Assembly: GCA_963838735.1 (NCBI GenBank)
Contig: CAWISG010000004.1
Span: forward strand, 62,001 to 126,000
Source: Parerythrobacter_A sp963838735
GTDB lineage: Bacteria; Pseudomonadota; Alphaproteobacteria; Sphingomonadales; Sphingomonadaceae
DNA: 64,000 bases
Reading direction: 5' to 3'
The position numbers were made by a program, and so were the translations under genes. The notes beneath the pieces were generated by a model, which was not told the DNA's origin, made no database searches, and saw only the letters and a program-made list of their open reading frames with translations. Shown here piece by piece: positions 51,581 to 60,169 of this stretch. The first letter of the stretch is position 1, and each line of letters begins with the position of its first letter.

Positions 51581-53698
51581 ATGAATATCGTCAAAAGCGT
51601 CGGTGCCGTCATTTCGCTTGGCGCTTTTACGGTTGCCCCGGCCCAAGCGCAGGACGCGCAGGCCGCGCAGGACACGCAGCCGCCCCTTCCCACAGAAGCC
51701 ACCGCCATCGATCCGCAAACCGCGACACGGCGCAGTTTCACGCCCGCCGATTTCACGCATTTCGCGCCGCGTACCGCGCTGGACATGGTGCAGCGCATTC
51801 CCGGCTTCACCATCGAACAGGGTGGCGGCGACCGTGGCTTGGGTCAGGCAGACGCCAATGTCCTCATCAATGGCCAGCGCATATCGGGCAAGTCGAACGG
51901 CCCGGTGGAGGCGCTGTCACGTATTTCTGCGGAAAGTGTCGTCCGGCTGGATATCGTCGATGGAGCAAGTCTCGATATTGGCGGGCTGTCGGGACAGGTG
52001 CTCAATGTTATCGCCGACAGCAGCGGCGGCGTGTCGGGCCAGTTCCGCTATTCCCCGCAATTTCGCACCAGCGGAACGTCGTTTCGCTGGGGCGATGCCG
52101 AGGTGTCGCTGTCCGGCGGCGGAGAGCAGGACAGCTGGACGCTTGGCCTGGAAAACAGCCAGAACAAGTTCGGCGATGCCGGCCCGGAATTTGCGTTCGA
52201 CGGCGCGGATGTTCTGATCGACACGCGGCAGGAACAGGACCGCCGCATTTTCGACCGGTTCGGCGTGTCCGGCACCTATGCCCGCAACGCCGCCAACGGC
52301 AATGTGCTGAACCTCAACGGTCAGGTGAATGGCTTCATCTTCCGCAGCGTGGAATTGTCCGAACGCACCGGCATCGGGCAGCCCGACCGCACGCGCAGCT
52401 TCCGTTCTACCGAAGACGAATTCAATTTCGAAGTCGGCGCTGATTATGCTTTCGCCACATCAGCGGGGCGACTGAAGCTGATCGGCTATCACCGGTACGA
52501 AAACAGCCCGACCACATCGGGCGTGCTGACGAGCTTCGCCGACGGCAGCGCCGACGCCGGATCGCTCTTCACGCGGCAGGCGAACGAGGCCGAAACCATT
52601 GTGCGGTCCGAACTGACCTTCAATGCATTGGACGGCGACTGGCAGGCATCGGCGGAAGGCGTGCGCAATTTCCTCGATATCGTGTCGCAGCTGGAACAGC
52701 GCGATGCCGCCGGAACGCTGCAACCCGTCGTGTTCCCCGGCGCAACGGCGCGCGTGGACGAGGACCGGGTCGAAGCGACGCTTACCTATGGCCGCACGCT
52801 GGCACCGGAGCTGCGGCTGCAAGTTACCGGCGGCGCCGAGTATTCGCAGATCAGCCAGTCGGGCCAATTCGGCAAGACGCGCAGCTTTCTGCGGCCGAAA
52901 GGCTCGGTGTCGCTGGACTGGCAGGCAAGCGAGGAACTGGGCCTGTCGTTCAAGATCGAGCGTAGCGTGGGCCAGCTCGATTTCTTCGATTTCATATCCA
53001 CGGTGAACGTCAATCAGGGCGAGGTCGATGTGACCAATGCCGATCTGGTGCCGCCGCAAAGCTGGTTCTACGAAGTGGAAGCCCGCGAGAATTTGGGCGC
53101 TCTGGGGTCGCTGACCATGCGCGGGTTCTACGAGGCGGTCAGCGATATCGTGGACCAGGTGCCGATTGCAGGGGCCGATGGCATTACCGGTCAGGCCCCC
53201 GGCAATATCGATGCGGCGCGGCGCTATGGCGTGACGCTGGATGCGACGCTGCTGTCCGAACCACTGGGGTGGAAGGGCGGCCGCGTGAACGTCCTGCTTG
53301 AACTGCTGGAAACCGAAGTGGCCGACCCGCTGCTCGGCACAAAACGGCGCATTTCCAACACTGATTATGTCGAACTTGAGGCAGGCTATCGGCAGGACTT
53401 GACCGGCACCGACTGGGCGGCAGGGTTCGATATCAATTTCGAACGGCAATCGCCCGAAGTGCGGCTGGACCAGATCGGTCTGAGGCGCGAGAGTTTCGCC
53501 TTTGCTTCGATCTTCGTCGAAAACAAGGATATTGCCGGACTGACGCTGCGCGCGCGCATCGCCAATGTGCTGGACCGCAAGAACGACTTCGCGCGCGTGG
53601 TGTTCGACGATCGCCGCGCAGGCAGCGTAGCTTTTCGCGAAGAACGGTTCCGCACCTTCGGCACGATCTTCACGCTGGATATCGAGGGCAGTTTCTAG
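51581..53698 (+). CDS. TonB-dependent receptor-like outer-membrane protein
   Basis: This 705-residue protein has a signal peptide (MNIVKSVGAVISLGAFTVAPAQAQ), a plug domain (ALDMVQRIPGFTIEQGGGDRGLGQ, NVLINGQRISGK, RLDIVDGASLDIGGLSGQVLNV) and a beta-barrel ending in ...IFTLDIEGSF. No clear TonB box is seen before the plug. Sphingomonads have many such small receptors, some for vitamins or metal chelates; the ligand is unknown. ATG 51581 has AGAAG at good distance; ATG 51572 is an alternative. It converges with the J-domain gene. Confidence 0.88.
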   Translation: MNIVKSVGAVISLGAFTVAPAQAQDAQAAQDTQPPLPTEATAIDPQTATRRSFTPADFTHFAPRTALDMVQRIPGFTIEQGGGDRGLGQADANVLINGQRISGKSNGPVEALSRISAESVVRLDIVDGASLDIGGLSGQVLNVIADSSGGVSGQFRYSPQFRTSGTSFRWGDAEVSLSGGGEQDSWTLGLENSQNKFGDAGPEFAFDGADVLIDTRQEQDRRIFDRFGVSGTYARNAANGNVLNLNGQVNGFIFRSVELSERTGIGQPDRTRSFRSTEDEFNFEVGADYAFATSAGRLKLIGYHRYENSPTTSGVLTSFADGSADAGSLFTRQANEAETIVRSELTFNALDGDWQASAEGVRNFLDIVSQLEQRDAAGTLQPVVFPGATARVDEDRVEATLTYGRTLAPELRLQVTGGAEYSQISQSGQFGKTRSFLRPKGSVSLDWQASEELGLSFKIERSVGQLDFFDFISTVNVNQGEVDVTNADLVPPQSWFYEVEARENLGALGSLTMRGFYEAVSDIVDQVPIAGADGITGQAPGNIDAARRYGVTLDATLLSEPLGWKGGRVNVLLELLETEVADPLLGTKRRISNTDYVELEAGYRQDLTGTDWAAGFDINFERQSPEVRLDQIGLRRESFAFASIFVENKDIAGLTLRARIANVLDRKNDFARVVFDDRRAGSVAFREERFRTFGTIFTLDIEGSF

Positions 53699-53717
53699 CG
53701 CGCGCCCTGTCGCGGCA

Positions 53718-54251
53718 TCAGCCCTTCCACACGCGCCGATCTTCGGCGGCTTTCAGCACTTCATAGGCCAGCTGGATTTTCTGGAACTCCGCCGCTGCTT
53801 CGGCATCACCGGGCTTTACGTCGGGATGCACCGCCTTGGCGCGAACGCGGAAGCTGCGCTTGACCTGTTCGAACTCGACGTCCGCTTCCAGGTCGAATAC
53901 GTCGAGCGCGCGCATCTCGTCCGCCGTGCGGCTGCCGTCGCCACTCGCGCTCCAGCCATAATGCTGTGCCTCGGCATAGCCAGCGTTTTCGGCCTGCTCC
54001 GACTTGGCGCGCGCCGCTTTTTCCGCCTTGTCGAGCCCTTCGAAATAGTCCCACTTGCGGTTGTATTCCGCCGCATGCGTTTGGCAGAAATACCAGCGAT
54101 CGGGGCTGTTCGGGGCCTTGGGCGCGGGGCAATCGCCGGGCTGGTCGCAGCCATGCCGGTCGCATTCGCGCACGGTGACGGTATCGCGCGACGCGCTGTA
54201 GCCACGCCAGCGCGGGAAGCCCCAATCGTTGGATCGACGCGCGCCTACCAC
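53718..54251 (-). CDS. J-domain protein with N-terminal Cys/His-rich segment
   Basis: This is a protein of about 177 residues. Its C-terminal 60 residues form a DnaJ-like domain with the HPD triad (VHPDVKPGD) and helix text EFQKIQLAYEVLKAAEDR. The N-terminal half has a cysteine/histidine-rich segment (CDRHGCDQPGDC, later CQTHAAEYNRKWDYF) that could bind zinc. The J-domain would recruit DnaK to a client. The start is GTG 54251; no better start is seen. It is convergent with the TonB receptor gene. Confidence 0.8.
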   Translation of the reverse strand: MVGARRSNDWGFPRWRGYSASRDTVTVRECDRHGCDQPGDCPAPKAPNSPDRWYFCQTHAAEYNRKWDYFEGLDKAEKAARAKSEQAENAGYAEAQHYGWSASGDGSRTADEMRALDVFDLEADVEFEQVKRSFRVRAKAVHPDVKPGDAEAAAEFQKIQLAYEVLKAAEDRRVWKG

Positions 54252-54502
54252 GATGAAAACTGCACTGCTGAAAAGGAAGCAAACATGGCCCGAGGTCTAC
54301 GCGGTTCGGCGCGCGATTGAAAGGCGGGAACGAAGCGGGCCGTTAAACGCTTGGCAGGCTTATGCTGCGATGCAGCGCAATCATTCCCGCCGAAAGACCG
54401 ACTATGTCCACGTCCTTGCGTATTTCCGCTCTGGTCAGTTCCGCTATGATGGCAGGCCTGGCGCTAGTCGCCAGCCTACCATCCATTACCGCGTTCTAGC
54501 GG

Positions 54503-55024
54503 CTAGCCAATAACGACCGTTACCGCGCGTCGGTTGCGGCTCCAGGCATTCTCGTTGGAGCCAAGTGCTTCGGGGCGTTCCTTGCCATAGCTGACGGTGC
54601 GGATGCGATTGGCCGCAATGCCCAGGCTGACAAGGTAGTTCTTGGCCGCATTGGCGCGCCGTTCGCCCAGCGCGAGGTTGTATTCGCGAGTGCCGCGTTC
54701 GTCGCAATGGCCTTCGACCGTGACGGACAGGCTGGGAAACTGGCTGAGATACTGCGCCTGGGTTTGCAGGGCGGCGGCATCGGCGCTGTCGATATTGTAG
54801 CGGTCGGTATCGAACAGGATGACGTTCTGCCCCTGTACCGCATCGACGAAGTGCTCTTGCGAGCCGGGCTGCGGCACGCCCGCATTCGGATCAAACGGTG
54901 TGGTGTTCACAGTGCTGGCGCTTTGCACCGGTTCGGGCGGCAGTACGTCGGGTGCTTTGGGCTTGCACGCTCCCAGCGCCAGCGTTCCGGTCAGCAGCGA
55001 CGCGACAATAAGACGGCTATTCAT
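54503..55024 (-). CDS. pal: Peptidoglycan-associated lipoprotein Pal
   Basis: This 173-residue lipoprotein has lipobox LGAC (Cys20), so it is anchored in the outer membrane. A linker is followed by an OmpA-like peptidoglycan-binding domain: VILFDTDRYNIDSADAAAL, VEGHCDERGTREYNLALGERRA and RTVSYGKERPEALG. It ties the outer membrane to the wall and works with TolA/TolB in cell-division constriction. AGGAGAGA precedes ATG 55024. It is the last gene of the tol-pal operon, 31 bp after tolB. Confidence 0.96.
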   Translation of the reverse strand: MNSRLIVASLLTGTLALGACKPKAPDVLPPEPVQSASTVNTTPFDPNAGVPQPGSQEHFVDAVQGQNVILFDTDRYNIDSADAAALQTQAQYLSQFPSLSVTVEGHCDERGTREYNLALGERRANAAKNYLVSLGIAANRIRTVSYGKERPEALGSNENAWSRNRRAVTVVIG

Positions 55025-55055
55025 CGGCTCTCTCCTTGAAAAACAATCGCACACG

Positions 55056-56438
55056 TCACGGCAGGATCGGCCCCCAGCTGGGGTCCGACGCCGCAACCGG
55101 CGTGGGCAGGCGGCGTTCGTTGTCGCCGGTCAGATCGACCTGGTACAGACCGGTATCGCCCGTCCCGCGTTCGGTGCGGAAGAACTGGACGATGCGGCCG
55201 TTGGGCGCCCAGGTCGGTGCTTCGTCCTGCCAGCTATCGGTCAGATGGCGCAGCGATCCACCGCCCGGGCTCATGACCGCGATACGGAAATTGCCTGCGA
55301 TGTGGGTAAACGCGATCTGGTCCCCGCGCGGCGACCATTCGGGCGTGGCGGCGCGCCCGCCGAAGAAGGACAGCCGCTTCTGGTTCGATCCGTCGGCGTC
55401 CATCACATAGATCTGCTGGCTGCCCGAACGGTCGGACTCGAACACGATGCGCGCGCCATCTGGCGAATAGCTGCCGCCGATATCGATGCCCGGCGTATTG
55501 GTCAGGCGTGTCGCAGGGCCGCCGCTTGCGGGCACGCGGTAGATATCTGTATTACCCGCCACTGCCATCGAATACAGGATACTGCGCCCGTCCGGGCTCC
55601 AGCGCGGTGCGAAGGTGGGGTTGGTGTTCTCCGTCACCAGCGTCTGGCGCCCGCTGCCGATATCGTAGATGTAGATGCGCGGATTGCCGTCGACATAGGA
55701 CAGGTACAAAAGCTTGGAGTAATCGGGCGAATAGCGCGGCGTCAGCGCGGTCGCGCCGCCGGTGGTCACGAAACGGTGATTGGCCCCGTCGCTGTCCATG
55801 ATGGCCAGCCGCTTCGTGCGGTTATCCTTCGGCCCGGTTTCGGCGATGTAAGCGATGCGGCTGTCGAAGAACGGGCTTTCCCCGGTCAGGCGCGAATATA
55901 TAAGGTCCGCACACTTGTGCGCGGCGCGGCGCCAGTCGCGTGGTGGCACGATCCAGCCTGCCCGCGCCAGTTCGTCCTGCAAGGCAACATCGTACAGATA
56001 ACACCCGACCGTCAGCCGACCATCGCCTCGCGCCTGGACATAGCCATGCACCAGCATCTCGGTGCTGCGCTGGGACCAGCCGCTCCACGCCGGAGCGGTG
56101 ATTTGCGCGAAGCTGGGGCGCGGCAGGGCGTCGGGGCCGGTCGGTTCGAACAGGCCGTTATTGCGCAGATCGTTAAAGACCACGCGCGCCAGTTCCGTGC
56201 CCAGTGCCGACGTTCCGCTGGCATTGGCGGGCGTCGATACGTCGCGGTCGGTTGCGAAGGCGGCAATCGCGATTTCGAGATTGCGGTAATCGCTATCGTC
56301 GGTGACGCTGCCCGACAGGCCGATGTCCTCATCCACGGTCTCCACCGCTTCGGTGACGGGCTGCGGCGGAGCAAGATCCTGCGCCTGCGCCGCCATGGGC
56401 GCACTCAGCAAAACGGCGAACATCCAGATACGCATCAT
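55056..56438 (-). CDS. tolB: Tol-Pal system protein TolB
   Basis: This 460-residue periplasmic protein has a signal peptide (MMRIWMFAVLLSAPMAAQAQ). The N-terminal alpha/beta domain (residues 50-180) is followed by a six-blade beta-propeller with repeated WD40-like SPDG motifs (SPDYSKLLYLSYVDG, SPDGRSILYSM, SPDGARIVFESDRSG). It binds Pal and OmpA-family proteins. It is 3 bp from tolA. ATG 56438 or 56435 could start. Confidence 0.95.
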   Translation of the reverse strand: MMRIWMFAVLLSAPMAAQAQDLAPPQPVTEAVETVDEDIGLSGSVTDDSDYRNLEIAIAAFATDRDVSTPANASGTSALGTELARVVFNDLRNNGLFEPTGPDALPRPSFAQITAPAWSGWSQRSTEMLVHGYVQARGDGRLTVGCYLYDVALQDELARAGWIVPPRDWRRAAHKCADLIYSRLTGESPFFDSRIAYIAETGPKDNRTKRLAIMDSDGANHRFVTTGGATALTPRYSPDYSKLLYLSYVDGNPRIYIYDIGSGRQTLVTENTNPTFAPRWSPDGRSILYSMAVAGNTDIYRVPASGGPATRLTNTPGIDIGGSYSPDGARIVFESDRSGSQQIYVMDADGSNQKRLSFFGGRAATPEWSPRGDQIAFTHIAGNFRIAVMSPGGGSLRHLTDSWQDEAPTWAPNGRIVQFFRTERGTGDTGLYQVDLTGDNERRLPTPVAASDPSWGPILP

Positions 56439-56441
56439 TCG

Positions 56442-57332
56442 TTACAGCCTTCTGTCGAAACGCCAGTCGCGCACGCGCTTCCACTTATCGTAAAACTCTG
56501 GCGGCAAATTGAAAGGGGCAGCCAGTTTAACCGCCGCAATGGCAACCTCGGCATGGCGGTCCGCTTGCGCGCGATTGGCATCCGTAATGCCGGATTGCGT
56601 GACGACGCGCGGCGTGCCGCGCAGCGAGCCGTCCGCGTTCATGTCCCAGGTAAGCACCGTGACCAGCCGCTCCGCTTCAAGCCCCGAAGGTGCCTTGCCG
56701 CGCCAGTGCGGCTTGAGCTGGCGGTTGATCGCGGAACTCAGCGCCGCCTGCTCGCGCGCACCGAAGGCCGCAGCGGGGGCGCGGGTTTCGCTGCTGGTGG
56801 CGGAAGAGCCGATGCCGGCGGTAAAGGCATCGTCGAGACGGCTGGCACCGCTGCGCGCAGCGGGTGTGGAAGCTTTTGCCGCGGGGGCGCTTCTGGCGCT
56901 GGGCTGCGAGCGGGGCTGGTTGCGCGACTGGGTGGGCGGCTTGGTGGCCGCCTGGGCGCGGCGGGTAGGTCGCGCGATTGGACGACTTCGCGGCGTCGCC
57001 CGTGCTGTCGGACGGGTAACGGGCCGCGAAGGGGCGACGGTTTCGACGGCACGCGGAGCCGGATCGACTTGCGCGGGTGCAGGCACCAGTGCCGGTGCGG
57101 GCGTATCGTTCAGGGTCGGCGCGGCAGCAGCGCGGCTTTCGGGAACGGGCTGCGGCGCGGCGCTGGTTAGGCCGACCTCCTGCGACAGGCTGACCGTAAC
57201 GCGTTGTTCGCGCGGCGGCGCAGGCTCGGCGGTGGCAAATTGCAAAGCAAGCGCTGCTAGCAAGGCCAAATGCAGCACCACGGCCACCGCCAATCCGGCG
57301 ATCTCTTCTGGGCGAAGGCGTGCGGTGTCCAT
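56442..57332 (-). CDS. tolA: TolA-like cell-envelope protein
   Basis: This 296-residue inner-membrane protein has one N-terminal membrane helix (IAGLAVAVVLHLALLAALAL). A long region rich in P, A, R, S and T spans the periplasm, without the K/A/E coiled-coil repeats of enteric TolA. The C-terminal domain (INRQLKPHWRG, VTVLTWDMNADGSLRG, FDRRL) resembles TolA/TonB C-terminal folds. Position between tolR and tolB makes the TolA role nearly certain despite weak sequence identity. Confidence 0.88.
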   Translation of the reverse strand: MDTARLRPEEIAGLAVAVVLHLALLAALALQFATAEPAPPREQRVTVSLSQEVGLTSAAPQPVPESRAAAAPTLNDTPAPALVPAPAQVDPAPRAVETVAPSRPVTRPTARATPRSRPIARPTRRAQAATKPPTQSRNQPRSQPSARSAPAAKASTPAARSGASRLDDAFTAGIGSSATSSETRAPAAAFGAREQAALSSAINRQLKPHWRGKAPSGLEAERLVTVLTWDMNADGSLRGTPRVVTQSGITDANRAQADRHAEVAIAAVKLAAPFNLPPEFYDKWKRVRDWRFDRRL

Positions 57333-57342
57333 CGGTCCGGCG

Positions 57343-57849
57343 CTATTCCTCGTCGTCTGAACCGGCGATGGCTACGTCCGGCGCGTCTGCCACGGCGACG
57401 GGCGCCGATGCCGCAGCTTGCGTGACCAGCGCAATGCGGGTGAACCCGGCACGGTTCAACTCGCCCATCACGCCCATCACACGTCCGTAATCGAGCGTGC
57501 GGTCGGCGCGCAGCGTCACCGCCGGTCGCTGTCCGTCGCCACCCGGTCCGATCGCCGCGAGCGCAGCAGGCAAAGCGCCTGCGCCAAGCGGTTCCTCGTC
57601 GATATAGATTACGCCATTATTGGCAATGCTCAGCGTGACCGGTTCGGTTTCTTCGGGCAGCGCATCGGCGCGGCTATCGGGCAGGTCCACCGGCACACCG
57701 GTGGTCAGCAGCGGCGCGGTGACCATGAAGATAATCAGCAGCACCAACATCACGTCCACGAACGGTGTGACGTTGATCTCCGCCATCGGCGCACGCCGCG
57801 CCCCGCGCGTTCGTCGTCCACCGCCGACCGTGGCCACGCCCATCGCCAT
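57343..57849 (-). CDS. tolR: Tol-Pal system ExbD/TolR protein
   Basis: This 168-residue proton-channel subunit has a basic N-terminus, then INVTPFVDVMLVLLIIFMVTAPLL with the membrane aspartate (PFVDVM) essential for proton coupling. A periplasmic ExbD-type domain follows (VPVDLPDSRADALPE, VTLRADRTLDYGRVMGVM). It is 10 bp before tolA and 1 bp after tolQ, as usual in the operon. Confidence 0.95.
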   Translation of the reverse strand: MAMGVATVGGGRRTRGARRAPMAEINVTPFVDVMLVLLIIFMVTAPLLTTGVPVDLPDSRADALPEETEPVTLSIANNGVIYIDEEPLGAGALPAALAAIGPGGDGQRPAVTLRADRTLDYGRVMGVMGELNRAGFTRIALVTQAAASAPVAVADAPDVAIAGSDDEE

Positions 57850-57850
57850 G

Positions 57851-58573
57851 TCACAACCGCTCCAGCTGGCGGCTCAGCGCAGCGTGCAGCCGGTCCGCGA
57901 AGCGGTGCAGCCGCGCTTCGTAGGCGTTCACCGAATGGCTGAACCGGTTATAGGCGATGACGGCGGGAATGGCAGCGAACAGGCCGATGGCGGTGGCGAA
58001 CAGCGCCTCCGAAATGCCTGGCGCAACCACCGCAAGCGAGCTGTTCTGCTGCGCCCCGATCTGGAAGAAGCTGTTCATGATGCCCCACACCGTGCCGAAC
58101 AGGCCGACAAAAGGCGCAACCGAACCTACCGTGGCGAGAAAGGTCAGGCGCGTCGCGAGCCCTTCGGCTTCCTCGGCAACCTGGCTTTCCATCGCCTGCG
58201 CCAGCCGTTGCCGCACCCCGTCGCGGTCGCGGTCGGCGGGCGCGGTCTTGGTGGAACGCCGCCATTCGGCAAACGCCACGCCCGCTACGCGCGCCGACGG
58301 GATGTTGTCGCGCGCCTTGTCCCGTGCCAGCGCTTCGAAATCGTCGCTTTGCCAAAAGGTGTTCTCGAACGCGATACTCTTGGCGCGCACGCGCCGCATC
58401 CGCAGGACGAACCCGACGATGATCATCCAGCTCCAGATGCTGGCGAGGATCAGGCCAACCATCACTGCCTGCACCACGATGTCGGCATCGAGGAACAGTT
58501 CCAGCGGATCGAGCCGCGTCGATGGCGTGGCGGCGATGGGGGCGGCAGCGGCGAGTAAGTCGAAAGCGGTCAT
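57851..58573 (-). CDS. tolQ: Tol-Pal system protein TolQ
   Basis: This 240-residue inner-membrane protein has three membrane segments: an N-terminal one (IVVQAVMVGLILASIWSWMIIVG), then TFLATVGSVAPFVGLFGTVWGIM and ISEALFATAIGLFAAIPAVIAYNRF. These latter motifs are the MotA/TolQ/ExbB signature. It forms the proton-driven motor with TolR. Its start overlaps the ybgC stop by four bases (ATGA). Confidence 0.96.
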   Translation of the reverse strand: MTAFDLLAAAAPIAATPSTRLDPLELFLDADIVVQAVMVGLILASIWSWMIIVGFVLRMRRVRAKSIAFENTFWQSDDFEALARDKARDNIPSARVAGVAFAEWRRSTKTAPADRDRDGVRQRLAQAMESQVAEEAEGLATRLTFLATVGSVAPFVGLFGTVWGIMNSFFQIGAQQNSSLAVVAPGISEALFATAIGLFAAIPAVIAYNRFSHSVNAYEARLHRFADRLHAALSRQLERL

Positions 58574-59046
58574 CGTGTTCCGGTATCCAGGGCGGGTTCT
58601 TCAAGGAAGGTGGCAAAGGCGTCGCACCATGCTTCGGGCTGGCGGACCGGGCGGCCATCGGGGGCAACGAAGCCGACGCGAAGGTCTATATCTGCCAGAA
58701 GGGTCTCGTCGTCGATCCGCATCGCGCGCTGCATCATTCGCACGCTGGCAGCGCGCATTTGCGTGCATCGGGTCTCGATCAGAACGTCATCATCCAGCCT
58801 TGCCGGGCGGCGATAGCGGATGGCGAGGTCGGCCACGGCATAGGCACCCGTCCCCGCTTCGATCGCCGCGCGCTGGTCGATCTGCAGGCATCGCAGCAGG
58901 TCCGACCGCGCGCGTTCGAACCAGCGCAGGTAGTTGGCGTGATAGACCACGCCCGACAGGTCCGTATCCTCGTAATAGGCGCGCACGGCGTAGAGGTGGC
59001 GGGTGCCATCGATCAGACCGTCAGGGGTGGTTGGAAGTGCGGACAT
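58570..59046 (-). CDS. ybgC: Tol-Pal associated acyl-CoA thioesterase YbgC
   Basis: This 158-residue hotdog-fold 4-hydroxybenzoyl-CoA thioesterase-type enzyme has YYEDTDLSGVVYHANYLRWFERAR near residues 24-47, with the catalytic aspartate and the conserved HANY. It hydrolyses short-chain acyl-CoA and is the usual first gene of the tol-pal operon. ATG 59046 fits. It overlaps tolQ by four bases, showing translational coupling. Confidence 0.95.
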   Translation of the reverse strand: MSALPTTPDGLIDGTRHLYAVRAYYEDTDLSGVVYHANYLRWFERARSDLLRCLQIDQRAAIEAGTGAYAVADLAIRYRRPARLDDDVLIETRCTQMRAASVRMMQRAMRIDDETLLADIDLRVGFVAPDGRPVRQPEAWCDAFATFLEEPALDTGTR

Positions 59047-59121
59047 TGCGGTTTGTGCATTAGCGACTGCGCTGGCGCCGCGGCAAACGAAAGATACGCT
59101 GCACCCGTGTTCCGGCGGTCA

Positions 59122-59147
59122 GGCCGTGCCGCACCTGCGGCAAGGCC
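59122..59147 (-). terminator. Possible hairpin between hinT and ybgC
   Basis: GGCCGTGCCGC (59122-59132) pairs with GCGGCAAGGCC (59137-59147) with one mismatch and a 4-nt loop. There is no U-tract in either direction, so only a weak terminator candidate for the his operon. Confidence 0.35.
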
Positions 59148-59172
59148 GTATCCGCGGCCGGTTACTCGGTGC

Positions 59173-59556
59173 CTAGCTGCGGCGCGCCAGCATCGGCCCA
59201 AGCGTCTCGCCGCCGAACAGGTGGACATGCAGATGCGGCACTTCCTGATGGCCATGCGCGCCGATATTGGCGAGCAGGCGATATCCCGGCTCCACCAGTT
59301 TCAGGTCGCGAGCGACAGTGCCGACCGCGCGCATGAAGCCCACAATTTCCGCTTCGCTGGCGGTGCGTGAAAAGTCGTCGAAACTGACATACCGGCCCTT
59401 CGGAATGACCAGCACATGCACCGGTGCCTGCGGGTTGATGTCTTCGAACGCGAGCGCGTGGTCGTCCTCGTAGACCGTCTTGGCCGGTATTTCGCCGCGC
59501 AGGATCTTCGCGAAGATATTGTCATCGTCATACGGCTCGGTGGCATCGATTGGCAT
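59173..59556 (-). CDS. hinT: HIT-family nucleotide hydrolase HinT
   Basis: This 127-residue histidine-triad protein has IFAKILRGEIPAKTVYEDD near the start and the H-x-H-x-H triad HLHVHLFGG near residues 113-121. HinT proteins hydrolyse nucleoside phosphoramidates, such as AMP-lysine. It overlaps the hisE stop by one base (TGATG), so it is co-translated with the histidine genes, a common arrangement in this group. Confidence 0.95.
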   Translation of the reverse strand: MPIDATEPYDDDNIFAKILRGEIPAKTVYEDDHALAFEDINPQAPVHVLVIPKGRYVSFDDFSRTASEAEIVGFMRAVGTVARDLKLVEPGYRLLANIGAHGHQEVPHLHVHLFGGETLGPMLARRS

Positions 59557-59885
59557 CAGCTTTGCCTCGCAGCTTTTTCATCAAGGCCGGATAGTCCGTC
59601 GCGCCGGTCCAGTTCAGCCAGCACATCGGCCAGCGGCACATCGTTCGCGCGCAGCAGCACCAACAGGTGGAACAGCAGGTCCGCCGCCTCCGAAGTCAGC
59701 TCGGCGCGCGAACCGCTTAGCGCAGCGACAACCGTTTCGACCGCCTCCTCGCCCAGCTTGCGCGCTGGCAGTGCAGGCGCATCGGCCAGTAGCCTGGCGA
59801 CGTAGGACGATGCGGCGTCGCCCGTGCTGCGGTCGGCAATCACCCGTTCAAGGCGGGTCAGAGTTTCGGGTGCGGGTGTATCCAT
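59556..59885 (-). CDS. hisE: Phosphoribosyl-ATP pyrophosphohydrolase HisE
   Basis: This 109-residue MazG-like enzyme catalyses step 2 of histidine synthesis. KLGEEAVETVVAALSGSRAELTSEAADLLFHLLVLL carries the metal-binding ExxE...ExxD pattern. It is separate from HisI, which is not in the window. It overlaps hinT by one base and follows the PEP-CTERM gene by 33 bp. Confidence 0.95.
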   Translation of the reverse strand: MDTPAPETLTRLERVIADRSTGDAASSYVARLLADAPALPARKLGEEAVETVVAALSGSRAELTSEAADLLFHLLVLLRANDVPLADVLAELDRRDGLSGLDEKAARQS

Positions 59886-59918
59886 CGCATATGACCATGC
59901 TGGCCGTGATGCGATCGG

Positions 59919-60101
59919 TCAATCGCCGGAGGGCGGTTCGTCCCGGTCGATGCGCGATTTGGCGAACTGGCGTCCTACCACCAGGCCGAGCAGTCCCAGC
60001 CCGAACAGCGCTATATTGCTGGGTTCGGGGATCGCCGCGCTGTCCTTGGCGGCCAGAGGCGCGGCGGTCAGCAGCAGGACGATAGTGGGAAGGTGGCGCA
60101 T
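59919..60101 (-). CDS. Very small PEP-CTERM protein within the his operon
   Basis: This 60-residue protein has a signal peptide (MRHLPTIVLLLTAAPLAA), then only a few residues before a classical PEP-CTERM sorting signal (IPEPSNIALFGLGLLGLVVG followed by RQFAKSR). The usual PEP-CTERM tail is a membrane segment and basic cluster recognised by exosortase. Almost no mature domain remains. It lies between hisF and hisE on the same strand. Role unknown. Confidence 0.75.
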   Translation of the reverse strand: MRHLPTIVLLLTAAPLAAKDSAAIPEPSNIALFGLGLLGLVVGRQFAKSRIDRDEPPSGD

Positions 60102-60169
60102 GGCCGCTTGATGGCATTGCGGCGGCCGCGGACAAGCGCGCCTGTGCGACTGTCCCGGCTTGGCACCGC

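Noticed and set aside
54229..54513. A 94-codon frame in the 250-bp gap between the J-domain and pal genes
   Set aside because: It overlaps the J-domain start, is very arginine-rich, and has no ribosome site or family. The gap otherwise holds nothing recognised.
54819..57170. A 783-codon open frame on the plus strand
   Set aside because: It is antisense to pal, tolB and tolA; the codon composition follows from the G+C-rich genes below it and no family is recognisable.
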